Of a stretch of 64,000 bases of DNA, positions 53,710 through 62,365 are shown piece after piece. The first letter of the stretch is position 1, and the number at the start of each line of letters is the position of its first letter. A model generated the notes under the pieces. The model had not been told where the DNA came from. It did no database searches and saw nothing but the letters and a program-made list of their open reading frames with translations. Position numbers and translations under genes: made by a program. Source of the DNA: Flavobacteriales bacterium (GTDB lineage Bacteria > Bacteroidota > Bacteroidia > Flavobacteriales_F > PHOS-HE28); assembly GCA_016700415.1 (NCBI GenBank), contig CP065018.1, positions 806,001 to 870,000 on the forward strand. Direction: 5' to 3'.

Positions 53710-54841
53710 TCGCTTTCACTTGATCCACCACTTGTTGGTACAGGGCTTCATAGCGGGGCAGGACCTTCGCGATATCGAAGCGCTCGGCGGAGCGGGCAGC
53801 CCCTTTCCTAAAACGCGCCAGTGTTTCCGGGTCCTTCAGAATAGACAATGCGTTCGCCGTCATCGCAGCAGTATCGCCGATCGGGTTCAACAAACCGGAC
53901 ACTCCGTCCTCCACCACTTCGGCCGTGCCACCGGCATCGGTGCTCACCACGGGTACACCGCAGGCCATGGCCTCCAAGGCCGCAAGACCGAAGCTCTCGG
54001 CCTCACTGGTCAACAGGAACAGGTCACAGCTTGCCACCACCTCTTCCGGGTCGGTCATCTTCCCGAGGAAGAACACCTCGTCGCACGTGCCGTTGGCACG
54101 GCATTGCGCTTCGATCAGGTGCCGGTCCGGCCCGTCGCCGATCAGTAACAGCCGGACCGGCATCTGTTCGCGCACCCCCATGAAAACGGCGAGCACGTCC
54201 TGCACGCGCTTCACGGGCCTGAAGTTGCTCACATGCACCAAGAGCTTCTCGCCATTGGGCGCGAAACGTTTGCGCAGGACCGGGTCGATGCCCATCCCAT
54301 AGCGTTCCGGGCAGATGAAATTGGGGATCACCTCGATGGCCCGCTTCATCGGAAAATGCGCGTAGGTGTCCTTCCGGAGGCTTTCGGAAACGGCCGTCAC
54401 CGCATCGCTGTGCTCGATCGCGAAAGTGATCACCGGCTCGAAGCTCGCATCGCGGCCCACAAGGGTGATGTCCGTGCCATGCAGGGTGGTGATGAACGGT
54501 ATGCGGATGCCTTGGGCCGCGAGGATCTGCTGGGCCATCCAGGCCGCCGAGGCGTGCGGAATGGCGTAATGCACATGCAGCAGGTCCAGGCGCTCGTGCT
54601 TCACCACGTCCACCAGCTTGCTCGTCAGCACCAGTTCGTACGGCTGGTAGTCGAAGAGCGGATAATCGCTCACGCGCACCTCGTGGTAGATCACGTTGGC
54701 CTTGCCCGTTCCCAGCCGCACGGGCCTGTCGTAGGTGATAAAGTGAACGGTGTGGCCTTCTTCCGCCAAGGCGAGGCCCAGTTCAGTCGCCACGACGCCG
54801 GAGCCGCCGAAGGTGGGATAGCAAACAATACCGATACGCAT
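53693..54841 (-). CDS. bshA: N-acetyl-alpha-D-glucosaminyl L-malate synthase
   Basis: 382 aa, GT4 retaining glycosyltransferase that starts bacillithiol synthesis by joining GlcNAc to malate. BshA-like start MRIGIVCYPTFGGSGVVATELG, then HVHYAIPHASAAWMA, TTLHGTDITLVG, VSNFRPVKRVQDVL and the donor-site EAESFGLAALEAMACGVPVV. Bacillithiol is known in Bacteroidota. The ATG at 54841 is selected by the conserved start. Confidence 0.93.
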   Translation of the reverse strand: MRIGIVCYPTFGGSGVVATELGLALAEEGHTVHFITYDRPVRLGTGKANVIYHEVRVSDYPLFDYQPYELVLTSKLVDVVKHERLDLLHVHYAIPHASAAWMAQQILAAQGIRIPFITTLHGTDITLVGRDASFEPVITFAIEHSDAVTAVSESLRKDTYAHFPMKRAIEVIPNFICPERYGMGIDPVLRKRFAPNGEKLLVHVSNFRPVKRVQDVLAVFMGVREQMPVRLLLIGDGPDRHLIEAQCRANGTCDEVFFLGKMTDPEEVVASCDLFLLTSEAESFGLAALEAMACGVPVVSTDAGGTAEVVEDGVSGLLNPIGDTAAMTANALSILKDPETLARFRKGAARSAERFDIAKVLPRYEALYQQVVDQVKANGVHQ

Positions 54842-55002
54842 GAACGTTGATCTGTAAGGGGCGCAAAGGTCGGTAGTGGGGAGGAAAGGATGCGATGGGA
54901 TCACAGGGCTATCGCCTCTTACAGGTCAACTTGATCGCGTAACCGGATAACTTCTTTGACAAGAAAAGCAAGGGAAACCAATGAATTCCCTGCAAAATGT
55001 CC

Positions 55003-55198
55003 CTGAGGATCCGTCTCCCCTCCTTCCTAAAAGGAGGGGTTGGGGGTGGTCCTTACACGGAAATGCGTACAGGGTTCTCACATGGAATGCACCACCCCTT
55101 GCCCCTCCTTGAAAAAAGGAGGGGAAAACCCAAAGTGCTCAGAATGGATCATGCCTGAGGATCAGTCTCCCCTCGTTGAAAAAAGGAGGGGAAAACCA
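55003..55198. repeat. dispersed-type repeat with three small hairpins
   Basis: CCCCTCCTT/AAGGAGGGG hairpins at 55017-55039 and 55102-55124 and a variant at 55168-55192. TGAGGATC(C/A)GTCTCCCCT occurs at about 55003 and 55154, and TTGGGGGTGGT (55040-55050) pairs with ACCACCCCTTG (55091-55101). The rest of the gap between bshA and serC holds no gene I can see. Confidence 0.7.
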
Positions 55199-55274
55199 CA
55201 ACCCTCGAACCAAAAGCCATGACCGGAAGACGCGATGGCCATGAAGCATACGAGGAGCTCCCCTCTCGAACCTT

Positions 55275-55282
55275 TACCTTCG
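55275..55282 (+). promoter_or_regulatory. -7 element for serine operon
   Basis: TACCTTCG, 38 nt before the serC ATG at 55321. Confidence 0.45.
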
Positions 55283-55320
55283 CGCCGCGAATTCAACCTC
55301 TCAAGCTTCTCTTCCTCACC

Positions 55321-55968
55321 ATGAAAGTCCACAACTTCAGCGCCGGCCCTTGTATCCTGCCGCAAGAGGTCTTTGAAAAAGCCTCCCAAGCGGTGCTTGA
55401 CCTGGACGGCAGCGGCTTGAGCATCCTGGAGATCAGCCACCGCAGCAAGCCCTTCGAGGCGATCATGGCCAATGCACGGCAGCTGGTGAAGGACCTCTTG
55501 GGCGCCCCTTCGCACTATGAGTCGATCTTCCTCGGTGGCGGCGCCAGCATGGGCTTCCACCTCGTTCCGCAGAACTTCATGAAGCCCGGCGGCAAGGGCG
55601 CATACGTCCACACCGGCGAATGGGCCAAGCGCGCCATCAAAGAGGGGAAGCTGGCCGGCGAGGCCGTGGTTGTGGCCAGCAGCGAGGACAAGAACTTCAA
55701 CTACATCCCCAAGGGGTTCAGCATCCCCAGCGATGCGGACTACTTCCACTTCACCAGCAACAACACCATCGCAGGGACGCAATACAAGCAGTTCCCAAAG
55801 AGCACGGTGCCGATGATCTGCGACATGAGCAGTGACATCTTCAGCCGCCCGGTGAACGTGGCCGATTTTGCGATGATCATGCCGGTGCACAGAAGAACAT
55901 GGGCCCCGCCGGAGCCACCATGTACCTCTTCGATCCCGCGGCGTTGGGCAAGACCGGGCGCACGCTGA
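55321..55968 (+). pseudogene. serC: phosphoserine aminotransferase, N-terminal part (frameshift)
   Basis: SerC converts 3-phosphohydroxypyruvate to phosphoserine with PLP. The first 185 codons are normal (MKVHNFSAGPCILP, ILEISHRSKPFEAIM, FLGGGASMGFHLVP, MICDMSSDIFSRPV). At about 55880 the frame is lost: ATGATC-AT-GCCGGT should read ATG ATC TAT GCC GGT, so one T is missing just before the PLP Lys. The rest of this frame (PVHRRTWAPPEPP ...) is not SerC. The start at 55321 is chosen over 55219 by similarity. Confidence 0.88.
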
Positions 55969-56390
55969 GCCCCATGATGGACCTGGCCAACCACGCCGCC
56001 AAGGACAGCATGTACAACACGCCGCCGGTGTTCCCGATCTACGTCATCATGCTCACCCTGGAATGGATGAAGCGGATCGGTGGCATCGCCGAGATCGCCA
56101 AGCGCAATGCCGCCAAGGCCGAGCTGCTGTATTCAACGGTGGACCGCTTACCGATCTTCCAAGGCACTACCGCCAAAGAGGACCGCTCGGAAATGAACGC
56201 CACCTTCGTGTTCAAAGATGCTGCAATGGAGCCCGCTTTCGACGCGATGTGGAAAGAGGCGGGCATCAGCGGCATCCGCGGCCACCGCAGCGTGGGCGGC
56301 TACCGGGCCAGCATGTACAATGCCCTGCCCATCGAGAGCGTGAAGGCCCTGACGGACGTAATGGAGGAATTCGCTAAAAAGAACGGTTAA
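55899..56390 (+). pseudogene. serC: phosphoserine aminotransferase, C-terminal part (frameshift)
   Basis: Continues SerC in the next frame: AGAQKNMGPAGATMYLF (with the PLP Lys, readable from about 55881), then SPMMDLANHAAKDSMYNTPP, WMKRIGGIAEIAKRNAAKA and GHRSVGGYRASMYNALP to the stop. With one base restored the full protein is about 356 aa, the normal length. All other parts are well kept, which favours a recent mutation or an assembly error. Confidence 0.88.
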
Positions 56391-56394
56391 GAAG

Positions 56395-57369
56395 ATGCGT
56401 GTACACGCCAACGACGGCATTTCCGCCCCCGCCAAGGAACAGCTCCTTACCGAGGGCTTTACGATCACCACCGACTTCGTGCCCCAGGAGGAATTGATCG
56501 CCTACATCAACAAGGAGAAGGTGGACGCCCTGCTGGTGCGCAGCGCCACCAAGGTGCGCAAGGACCTCATAGACGCCTGCCCGAACCTGAAGTTCATCGC
56601 CCGCGGCGGTGTGGGCATGGACAACATCGACGTGACCTACGCCAAGGGCAAGGGTATCCGTGTGGTGAACACCCCGGCCAGCAGCAGCATCAGCGTGGCC
56701 GAACTGGTGATGGCGCACCTCTACAGCTTGACGCGCGACCTCTGCAAAGCCAACCGCCGCATGCCCTCCGAGGGTTGCACCGCCTTCGCCGAAATGAAGA
56801 AGGAATACGGCAAGGGTGCGGAGCTGCGGGGCAAGACCCTGGGCATCATCGGTTTCGGCCGCATCGGCAAGTGGGTGGCACGCTACGCGATCGGCAACGG
56901 CATGAAAGTGGTGTACGCCGACAACAATGCCACGGTGGACCATCTGGAGGTGCCCTTCAACGGTGAAACCGTCCGCGTGGGCGTCAAGATGCTTTCCTTG
57001 GAGGAACTCCTTGCCAAGAGCGATGCCATCACGCTGCACGTACCATCGAAGGCTGACGGCACGCCGGTGCTCGGTGCGGATGAATTCGCGAAGATGAAGC
57101 CCGGCGTGATCTTAGTGAACACCGCCCGCGGCAACTCGATCGATGAGGATGCCTTGATCGCCGCCCTGAAAAGCGGAAAGGTGAAGTCCGCCGGCCTGGA
57201 CGTGTACATGAACGAACCTACCCCACGTGCCGACATAATGAGCCTTCAGAACGTAAGCCTCAGTCCGCACATCGGCGCGGCCACGTTGGAAGCGCAGGAG
57301 CGCATCGGCGGTGAACTGGCCGAACTGCTGATGGCCTGGCGCGAGGAGGTGACCGTGGGCCGCGGATGA
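56395..57369 (+). CDS. serA: D-3-phosphoglycerate dehydrogenase (short type)
   Basis: 324 aa. Oxidises 3-phosphoglycerate, the first step of serine synthesis. NAD-binding GFGRIGKWVARYA, the Arg in NTARGNSIDEDAL, and the closing His in SPHIGAATLEAQER are present. It lacks the C-terminal ACT domain of long SerA, so no serine feedback site. It starts 4 nt after serC and its stop overlaps the DUF1015 start. Confidence 0.93.
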   Translation: MRVHANDGISAPAKEQLLTEGFTITTDFVPQEELIAYINKEKVDALLVRSATKVRKDLIDACPNLKFIARGGVGMDNIDVTYAKGKGIRVVNTPASSSISVAELVMAHLYSLTRDLCKANRRMPSEGCTAFAEMKKEYGKGAELRGKTLGIIGFGRIGKWVARYAIGNGMKVVYADNNATVDHLEVPFNGETVRVGVKMLSLEELLAKSDAITLHVPSKADGTPVLGADEFAKMKPGVILVNTARGNSIDEDALIAALKSGKVKSAGLDVYMNEPTPRADIMSLQNVSLSPHIGAATLEAQERIGGELAELLMAWREEVTVGRG

Positions 57370-58583
57370 TCCATGTTCGCCCGTTCCGGGCTTGGCGACC
57401 GGCGCCGCACACGGCCCATCTCGTGGGCTCGCGCTCCTTCCTGAACTATTCCACGGAGCAGCTGCGCGAAAAACTTGCGGGCAATCCCTATACCTTCCTG
57501 CACATCGTATATGCGGACCACGACCGCCACGGCCTCACGCGTGCTGAACATTTTGATGGCGTGCGGCGCAAATTCACGGAGTTCACGGAGAAGCACATCC
57601 TGCAACGGGAGGAACATCCTGCCTTCTATCTCTATGAGCAGAGCTGTGGCGCCTTCACCTCGCGCGGCATCATCGGCGCGGTGGCCGTTACGGATTATCG
57701 CGAAGGCCGGGTAAAGGTCCACGAGCAAACGCTGGCCACCCGGGAGGAACTCTTCAGCGACTATCTGGACCATACCGGCATCAACGCCGAGCCGGTGTTG
57801 CTGGCCGTGCCCGACGCCCCCGACCTGGAGGCCGCGCTGGATGATATTGCCCAGCGCCCTACCCTGTATGATTTCTGCACCACCGACCAGGTCCGCCACC
57901 GGTTCTGGAAAGTGGACGCACCGGAGGAGCTTGTCGCTCTGGGCGGGCACTTCAAGCGGATGCCCGCGATGTACATCGCCGACGGCCACCACCGCTGTGC
58001 CAGCAGCGCACGGCTGGCGGACTGCCTTCACGCCGACCCTCAAGGCCCCAAGTCTGCGTTCTTGGCCTTCATGGTGCCGGAGCGCCAGTTGCACATCTAC
58101 AATTACGACCGCACCGTGAAAGGACTCAACGGACTTTCCGAAGAAGCCTTTCTGACAGAACTGCGCAAGGTGGGCACATTGACCCCGCTATCGGGCGGCC
58201 CGGGAGAACCGGATCCGCAAAGCGTCCAGGTCCATGTAAAAAGCGGCTGGTATGCACTGGCTTTGCCGAAGACTTCCGGGAACAACCCCGTGGACGCCTT
58301 GGACGCGGCAGTGTTGAGCGAGGCCGTGCTGGGCCCTGTGCTGGGCATCAGCGACCTGCGCACCGATCCGCGCATCCGCTTCGTACCCGGCACCCACGAC
58401 ACTTCCGAACTGGAACAGGCGATAAGCAGCGGTAAAGCCGACGTGGCCTTCCATTTACGCGCGGTCACCTTCAATGAAATGAGGACCGTGGCCGACAGCG
58501 GTAGATGCATGCCTCCGAAGACCACCTGGATCGAACCCAAGCTGCGCAGCGGCCTCACCATTTATTCCTTGGAAGACCACTGA
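57366..58583 (+). CDS. DUF1015 family protein
   Basis: 405 aa. The family pattern is clear: HVRPFRAWRP at the start, FLHIVYADHDR, CGAFTSRGIIGAVAVTDYREGRVKVHEQT (the H-E-x-T region), YIADGHHRCASSAR and VHFHLRAVTFNEMRTVADSGRCMPPKTTWIEPKLRSGL at the end. DUF1015 is widely found next to serA/serC; some relatives act as serine kinases. The 4-nt overlap with serA supports a serine-related role. Confidence 0.92.
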   Translation: MIHVRPFRAWRPAPHTAHLVGSRSFLNYSTEQLREKLAGNPYTFLHIVYADHDRHGLTRAEHFDGVRRKFTEFTEKHILQREEHPAFYLYEQSCGAFTSRGIIGAVAVTDYREGRVKVHEQTLATREELFSDYLDHTGINAEPVLLAVPDAPDLEAALDDIAQRPTLYDFCTTDQVRHRFWKVDAPEELVALGGHFKRMPAMYIADGHHRCASSARLADCLHADPQGPKSAFLAFMVPERQLHIYNYDRTVKGLNGLSEEAFLTELRKVGTLTPLSGGPGEPDPQSVQVHVKSGWYALALPKTSGNNPVDALDAAVLSEAVLGPVLGISDLRTDPRIRFVPGTHDTSELEQAISSGKADVAFHLRAVTFNEMRTVADSGRCMPPKTTWIEPKLRSGLTIYSLEDH

Positions 58584-59260
58584 TGGACACCGTGGCGCTT
58601 GCTGAGCGATATGCCCGCGTGAAAGGCGCGCTACCGGAGCACGTGAAGTTGATCGCCGTGAGCAAAAAGCGCACGGCAGAAGAGATCCAGAGGCTGTATG
58701 ACCTGGGCCAGCGCGCATTCGGCGAGAATTATCCGCAGGAACTACGGGACAAACAGCCGGAGCTTCCGGAGGATATTGAGTGGCACTTCATCGGCCATTT
58801 GCAGACCAACAAGGTGAAATACATCGCTTCCTTCGTGCATCTCGTTCATGGTGTGGACCGCGAAGCGTTGTTGGACGAGCTGAACAAGCGGGCGGCCACT
58901 TCCGGAAGGACGATCGGTGTGCTGTTGCAGGTCCACATCGCCCAAGAGGAGACTAAGCACGGTTTTCTGCCGGATGAAATTCGCGCCCTCTGCGCTGGCG
59001 GTGACCTGCAGAGCCGCTGGCCGGCACTGCGTTTCCGGGGCTTGATGGGCATGGCCACCAACACGGAGGACCTCGGTCAAGTGCGGCGTGAATTCGAGGG
59101 CTTGGCCGCTCTGCGGAAGGAACTAATAAAGGGCGGGACGGTGAATGCGTTGCTCTTCACCGAGCTGAGCATGGGCATGAGCGGGGATGTTGAGGAAGCC
59201 GTGGCAGCGGGCAGCACGATGGTGCGCATCGGCACGGCCATCTTCGGGGAACGTGGATAA
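58583..59260 (+). CDS. YggS-family PLP homeostasis protein
   Basis: 225 aa, alanine-racemase-like TIM barrel without racemase domain. PLP Lys in IAVSKKRTAEEI, then FGENYPQEL, WHFIGHLQTNK, LLQVHIAQEETKHGF, LRFRGLMGMATNT, LSMGMSGDVEEAV and VRIGTAIFGER. It buffers PLP supply; downstream of PLP-dependent SerC this makes sense. Start codon shares bases with the DUF1015 stop (TGATG). Confidence 0.94.
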   Translation: MDTVALAERYARVKGALPEHVKLIAVSKKRTAEEIQRLYDLGQRAFGENYPQELRDKQPELPEDIEWHFIGHLQTNKVKYIASFVHLVHGVDREALLDELNKRAATSGRTIGVLLQVHIAQEETKHGFLPDEIRALCAGGDLQSRWPALRFRGLMGMATNTEDLGQVRREFEGLAALRKELIKGGTVNALLFTELSMGMSGDVEEAVAAGSTMVRIGTAIFGERG

Positions 59261-59335
59261 ATACGGATCGGGTCCAGAGCCAGTTCAGGATCTCTTGGGC
59301 GATGGGCCGCGAGACTATTTTTCGATCAGGCGAAG

Positions 59336-59378
59336 CCGGAAGATCATCGCGTAGCGGGCCTACGGGTTGATCTTCCGG
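59336..59378. terminator. nested hairpin after the serine operon
   Basis: CCGGAAGATCA (59336-59346) pairs with TGATCTTCCGG (59368-59378), with CGTAG/CTACG nested inside. Flanked by GCGAAG on both sides. It lies 75 nt beyond the YggS stop; a REP-like element is an alternative reading. Confidence 0.55.
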
Positions 59379-59504
59379 CGAAGCATGGGCGGAAAAGAGA
59401 CCGGGGGGCCGCGTTCGAAGAGAACTTGAACAGGCTCTTAGGCAACCCACTGGGGCTGAAGGCGTCTTTCCATCGTACCTTCGATAGACCCAAGCCCGTT
59501 TCCC

Positions 59505-60524
59505 ATGACCTACAAGTACTTTCCCGCAACCCTTTCCGCCTGTATTTTGGTCGCGACGGGCGTTCATGCACAACGCAACTTGGAGGTGGGGATCGCCATG
59601 GGCGCGGACCATTTCTCCGGGGACCTCGGCAACTATGATGGCGCGGTGCAATGGAACGGCATACGCCCCGGGATGAAGGTCACGTTCCGTGACTACCTCA
59701 ACAACCCCAAGCGCTATATCACCCGGGCGTTGACCACGGAGACCACGCTGAGCTGGCACCGTATAGGCTATAACGAAGCCTCTCCCACTGGCGGCAAGTC
59801 AGGCACCGAGCTCCGCAACTACAGGCGGGGTCTGAACTTCCGGAACGACCTGTTCGGCATCAGCCAACACTTGGTCCTGAACATGTACAGGGAACCCTTT
59901 CAGGCCCTGTACCAGCAAAAATTCTTTGCCTATTCCTACATCGGCATCGGGCTGTTCTATGGCCGACCGAAGGCTGATCTGTTCAATGGTTCAGCGGACC
60001 TTTCCAACCGGTACTACGCATGGGAGGACGGCACGATCCGGGACAGGCCGCGCGGCGAGGAGAATGCCAACGTGATCGGTCAGGACGGTACCTATGAGAC
60101 CGATCTGTACAGTTGGGTGACCGAGGGGAGCGGCGGAGGTCGGGAAGCCAGTGTATTGAGCAAGCCGCCCAGCCCTTGGCACGTGGGCGTTCCGATCGGT
60201 TTCGGGGTGCGCTATTTGGTGACCAAACAGATGTCGGTGGGCATGGAATTCAGCTACTACATGTTCTTCACCGACATGCTGGACGCGGTGAGCGACCGCT
60301 ACGCCACCTATTCGGAGATCGGCCAGGTGTATACGGACAGCACCCAGCAATACATGGCGCGCTACATCAGCGACCCCACCGGCTGGGGCACCAACGGCAA
60401 GGAAAGCCTGTTCACCAGCCGCCGTGGCAATCCCGGCCTTCCGGATTCCTTCAGCTACTTCAGCGTGGAGGTCAGCTGGACGTTCAAGCGCAGCCCCATG
60501 CGCCGGAGCTTCGTGAGCCTCTGA
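59505..60524 (+). CDS. PorG-like outer membrane barrel protein
   Basis: 339 aa. Signal peptide (residues 1-22, ending GVHA-Q), then a beta-barrel-like pattern with aromatic girdles: LEVGIAMGADHFSGDLGN, YSYIGIGLFYGRPKADLF, VGVPIGFGVRYLVTKQMSVGMEFSYYMFFTDMLDAVS and the C-terminal FSYFSVEVSWTFKRSP. It resembles DUF6089/PorG-type proteins that sit in the outer membrane and, in type IX secretion, contact the PorKN ring. Single gene, with its own upstream gap. Confidence 0.82.
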   Translation: MTYKYFPATLSACILVATGVHAQRNLEVGIAMGADHFSGDLGNYDGAVQWNGIRPGMKVTFRDYLNNPKRYITRALTTETTLSWHRIGYNEASPTGGKSGTELRNYRRGLNFRNDLFGISQHLVLNMYREPFQALYQQKFFAYSYIGIGLFYGRPKADLFNGSADLSNRYYAWEDGTIRDRPRGEENANVIGQDGTYETDLYSWVTEGSGGGREASVLSKPPSPWHVGVPIGFGVRYLVTKQMSVGMEFSYYMFFTDMLDAVSDRYATYSEIGQVYTDSTQQYMARYISDPTGWGTNGKESLFTSRRGNPGLPDSFSYFSVEVSWTFKRSPMRRSFVSL

Positions 60525-60529
60525 TCGGC

Positions 60530-60751
60530 CTAGTCCTTCTTCGGTGCGGCCTTCGCGGCGGTCTTCTTCTTAGGCTTCTTGGCAACGGGAGGTTTTGCGG
60601 CGGCTTTGATATCGGCGGCAACCTTCGCTGCGGCCAAGGCCATGCGCCTTTCGGTCACGGCCTTGCGTTTGGCCCGCGTATCGCTGGACTTGGCCGTGGT
60701 CTTTCCGTGCTTGCTCTTTCCCCTGCGCTGGGTGGCTCTCTTGGTCGTCAT
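60530..60751 (-). CDS. small Lys/Ala-rich basic protein (histone H1-like)
   Basis: 73 aa, very basic: an N-terminal TKRATQRRGKSKHGKTTAK, a helical middle (ERRMALAAAKVAADIKAAAK) and a Pro/Lys tail (KPPVAKKPKKKTAAKAAPKKD). Composition recalls bacterial H1-like DNA-binding proteins. It is convergent with the PorG-like gene, 5 nt apart. Low complexity makes homology unsafe, but the codon usage is coding-like. Confidence 0.55.
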   Translation of the reverse strand: MTTKRATQRRGKSKHGKTTAKSSDTRAKRKAVTERRMALAAAKVAADIKAAAKPPVAKKPKKKTAAKAAPKKD

Positions 60752-60918
60752 GATGTCTAGCGGTTTGCTGGCAAGCTACCGGAAAAACGGGGACCCGGAC
60801 CGAATGCCCAAGGCCATTGGGTCTTGTACCCTTGGGCGCGACTTCAAACGAATGCTTCAACCACGGATGCACGCTCAACCATGGTCAGGTGCAGGATGAA
60901 GATCCGATAACCCACGCT

Positions 60919-61318
60919 CCTCACGCTCCCGCAAGTCTTCCCGGCCCAACCATAAAGTGAGCTCCTGAGCCAAACAGGCCGGGGCGACTTGTGGGTATGC
61001 TCTCCGGAGTCGACTCAGGCACAGAAGCCTCCAGCAGTCTTCAGACTGCCACATGGAACTATCTTCGGAGCTGCATGAGCCGCAGCTACAAATTCCACGA
61101 CCCCGAAGGCACCTACTTCCTCACGCTCCCGCAAGTCTTCCCGGCCCAACCATAAAGTGAGCTCCTGAGCCAAACAGGCCGGGGCGACTTGTGGGTATGC
61201 TCTCCGGAGTCGACTCAGGCACAGAAGCCTCCAGCAGTCTTCAGACTGCCACACGGAACTACCTTCGGAGCTGCATGAGCCGCAGCTACAAATTCCACGA
61301 CCCCGAAGGCACCTACTT
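60919..61318. repeat. tandem duplication of 200 bp
   Basis: Two copies (60919-61118 and 61119-61318) with an exact 200-bp period and very few differences (for example ACATGG/ACACGG near 61053/61253). Each holds the left end of the transposase locus plus the first 15 or so codons of the transposase. Only the second copy continues into the full gene. Confidence 0.9.
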
Positions 61319-61952
61319 CATCTCCTTCGCGACCGTAGAGTGGGTGGACGTGTTCACCCGTCGTGAATACAAGGACATTGTTGTGGAGAGCCTGAGGCAT
61401 TGCCAGGAGAAGAAAGGACTGCTGCTCTATGCTTGGGTGATCATGAGCAACCATGTGCATTTGATCGCGGCGGCGGCGGGAGGCCATGCGTTGCCGGACA
61501 TCCTTCGGGACCTGAAGAAATTCACGTCCTCGCAGATCTTGAAGGCCCTTGTCGAGAATGGTCAAGAAAGCCGCAAAGCGTGGATGCTACCGATCTTTGC
61601 CAAGGCCGGCGCGGCCAACCCCAACAACACGCATTACCAGCTTTGGCGCCAGGACAACCGGCCGATACAGTTGATCACTGCGGAAGTGATCATACAGAAG
61701 TTGAACTACTTGCACGATAACCCGGTGGTGGAAGGTTATGTGGAACAGGCTGAAGACTATGTTTACAGTTCAGCACCGGCCATTGCGGGAAAGCCGGGTC
61801 TGCTTAAATTGGAGCCGTACTAAAGACTCGGTGTGAAGTCCGAAGACTTCACCGATGAGCATGCGTGAAAGCATCGTACACCACCCACAAGTCGCCACGG
61901 CTGAGCATGCTGGAACGCCAACTCTTGTTGGCCGTGAAGACTTGCGGGAGCG
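61124..61952. mobile_element. RAYT locus with inverted flanks
   Basis: The transposase gene is framed by a long imperfect inverted repeat: CGCTCCCGCAAGTCTTC (61124-61140) to GGCGACTTGTGGGT (61183-61196) on the left matches the complement of ACCCACAAGTCGCC (61883-61896) to GAAGACTTGCGGGAGCG (61936-61952) on the right. REP-like hairpins lie inside: GCAGTCT-TC-AGACTGC (left) and GTGAAGTC-CGAA-GACTTCAC (right). Confidence 0.75.
61275..61823 (+). CDS. REP-associated tyrosine transposase (Y1_Tnp, IS200-like)
   Basis: 182 aa. Single-stranded DNA transposase of the RAYT group. The HUH motif is in WVIMSNHVHLIA (His-x-His), and the catalytic Tyr is in AEVIIQKLNYLHDNPV. The N-terminus MSRSYKFHDPEGTYFISFAT and VDVFTRREYKD are typical. 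RAYTs are usually single-copy, vertically inherited and act on REP hairpins rather than on themselves. The ATG at 61275 lies in the second copy of the 200-bp duplication. Confidence 0.9.
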   Translation: MSRSYKFHDPEGTYFISFATVEWVDVFTRREYKDIVVESLRHCQEKKGLLLYAWVIMSNHVHLIAAAAGGHALPDILRDLKKFTSSQILKALVENGQESRKAWMLPIFAKAGAANPNNTHYQLWRQDNRPIQLITAEVIIQKLNYLHDNPVVEGYVEQAEDYVYSSAPAIAGKPGLLKLEPY

Positions 61953-62365
61953 CTGGGACAAGTAGTCGCTTTTAATCCAGCTACTACACAAGCCCGCAAA
62001 CCGTTGACCCCCATTCCACCAAAAGCGCGGAACGGAGTTCAACATATAAGTGACCATGCTGTTCAAGGAACTCGCAGGGCATCGGATCGCGTTGGTGTAG
62101 TGCGGATCGTTGGCGACCGGGGTTGCGGTGGATGGTTGGTTCAGGATGACCGGGACTGCGGGTCGGGGCCCGCAGTGACGTACGACCGTCGGAACCGTTG
62201 TGACGTAAGACCGTCAGAACCGCTGTGACGTGCGCTTGCTGGAGCGAGGGAGATCGACTGAGCAGATCGGTTCCAGGTTGATCGAACGATCCACTTGTGG
62301 AAAACTGATCACTCCTTTCCGACCTGCTCCGGGTAACTTCGTGGCCCTCGCCCCCAAGTCCCGAA
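61837..62365. other. gap with REP hairpin and 25-bp tandem repeat
   Basis: After the transposase come the REP-like hairpin (near 61835-61854) and the right inverted flank. A 25-bp tandem repeat starting TGACGTA(C/A)GACCGTC begins at 62176 and repeats at 62201 with a partial third copy at 62226. No gene is visible; the dnaE promoter is not obvious. Confidence 0.6.

Noticed and set aside
55870..55905. Programmed frameshift in serC
   Set aside because: No slippery heptamer or downstream pseudoknot is evident; one missing base explains it and family members do not use frameshifting.
62176..62234. CRISPR array
   Set aside because: The 25-bp units are directly tandem with no spacers. The heptad blocks also lack spacers, and no cas genes are in the window.
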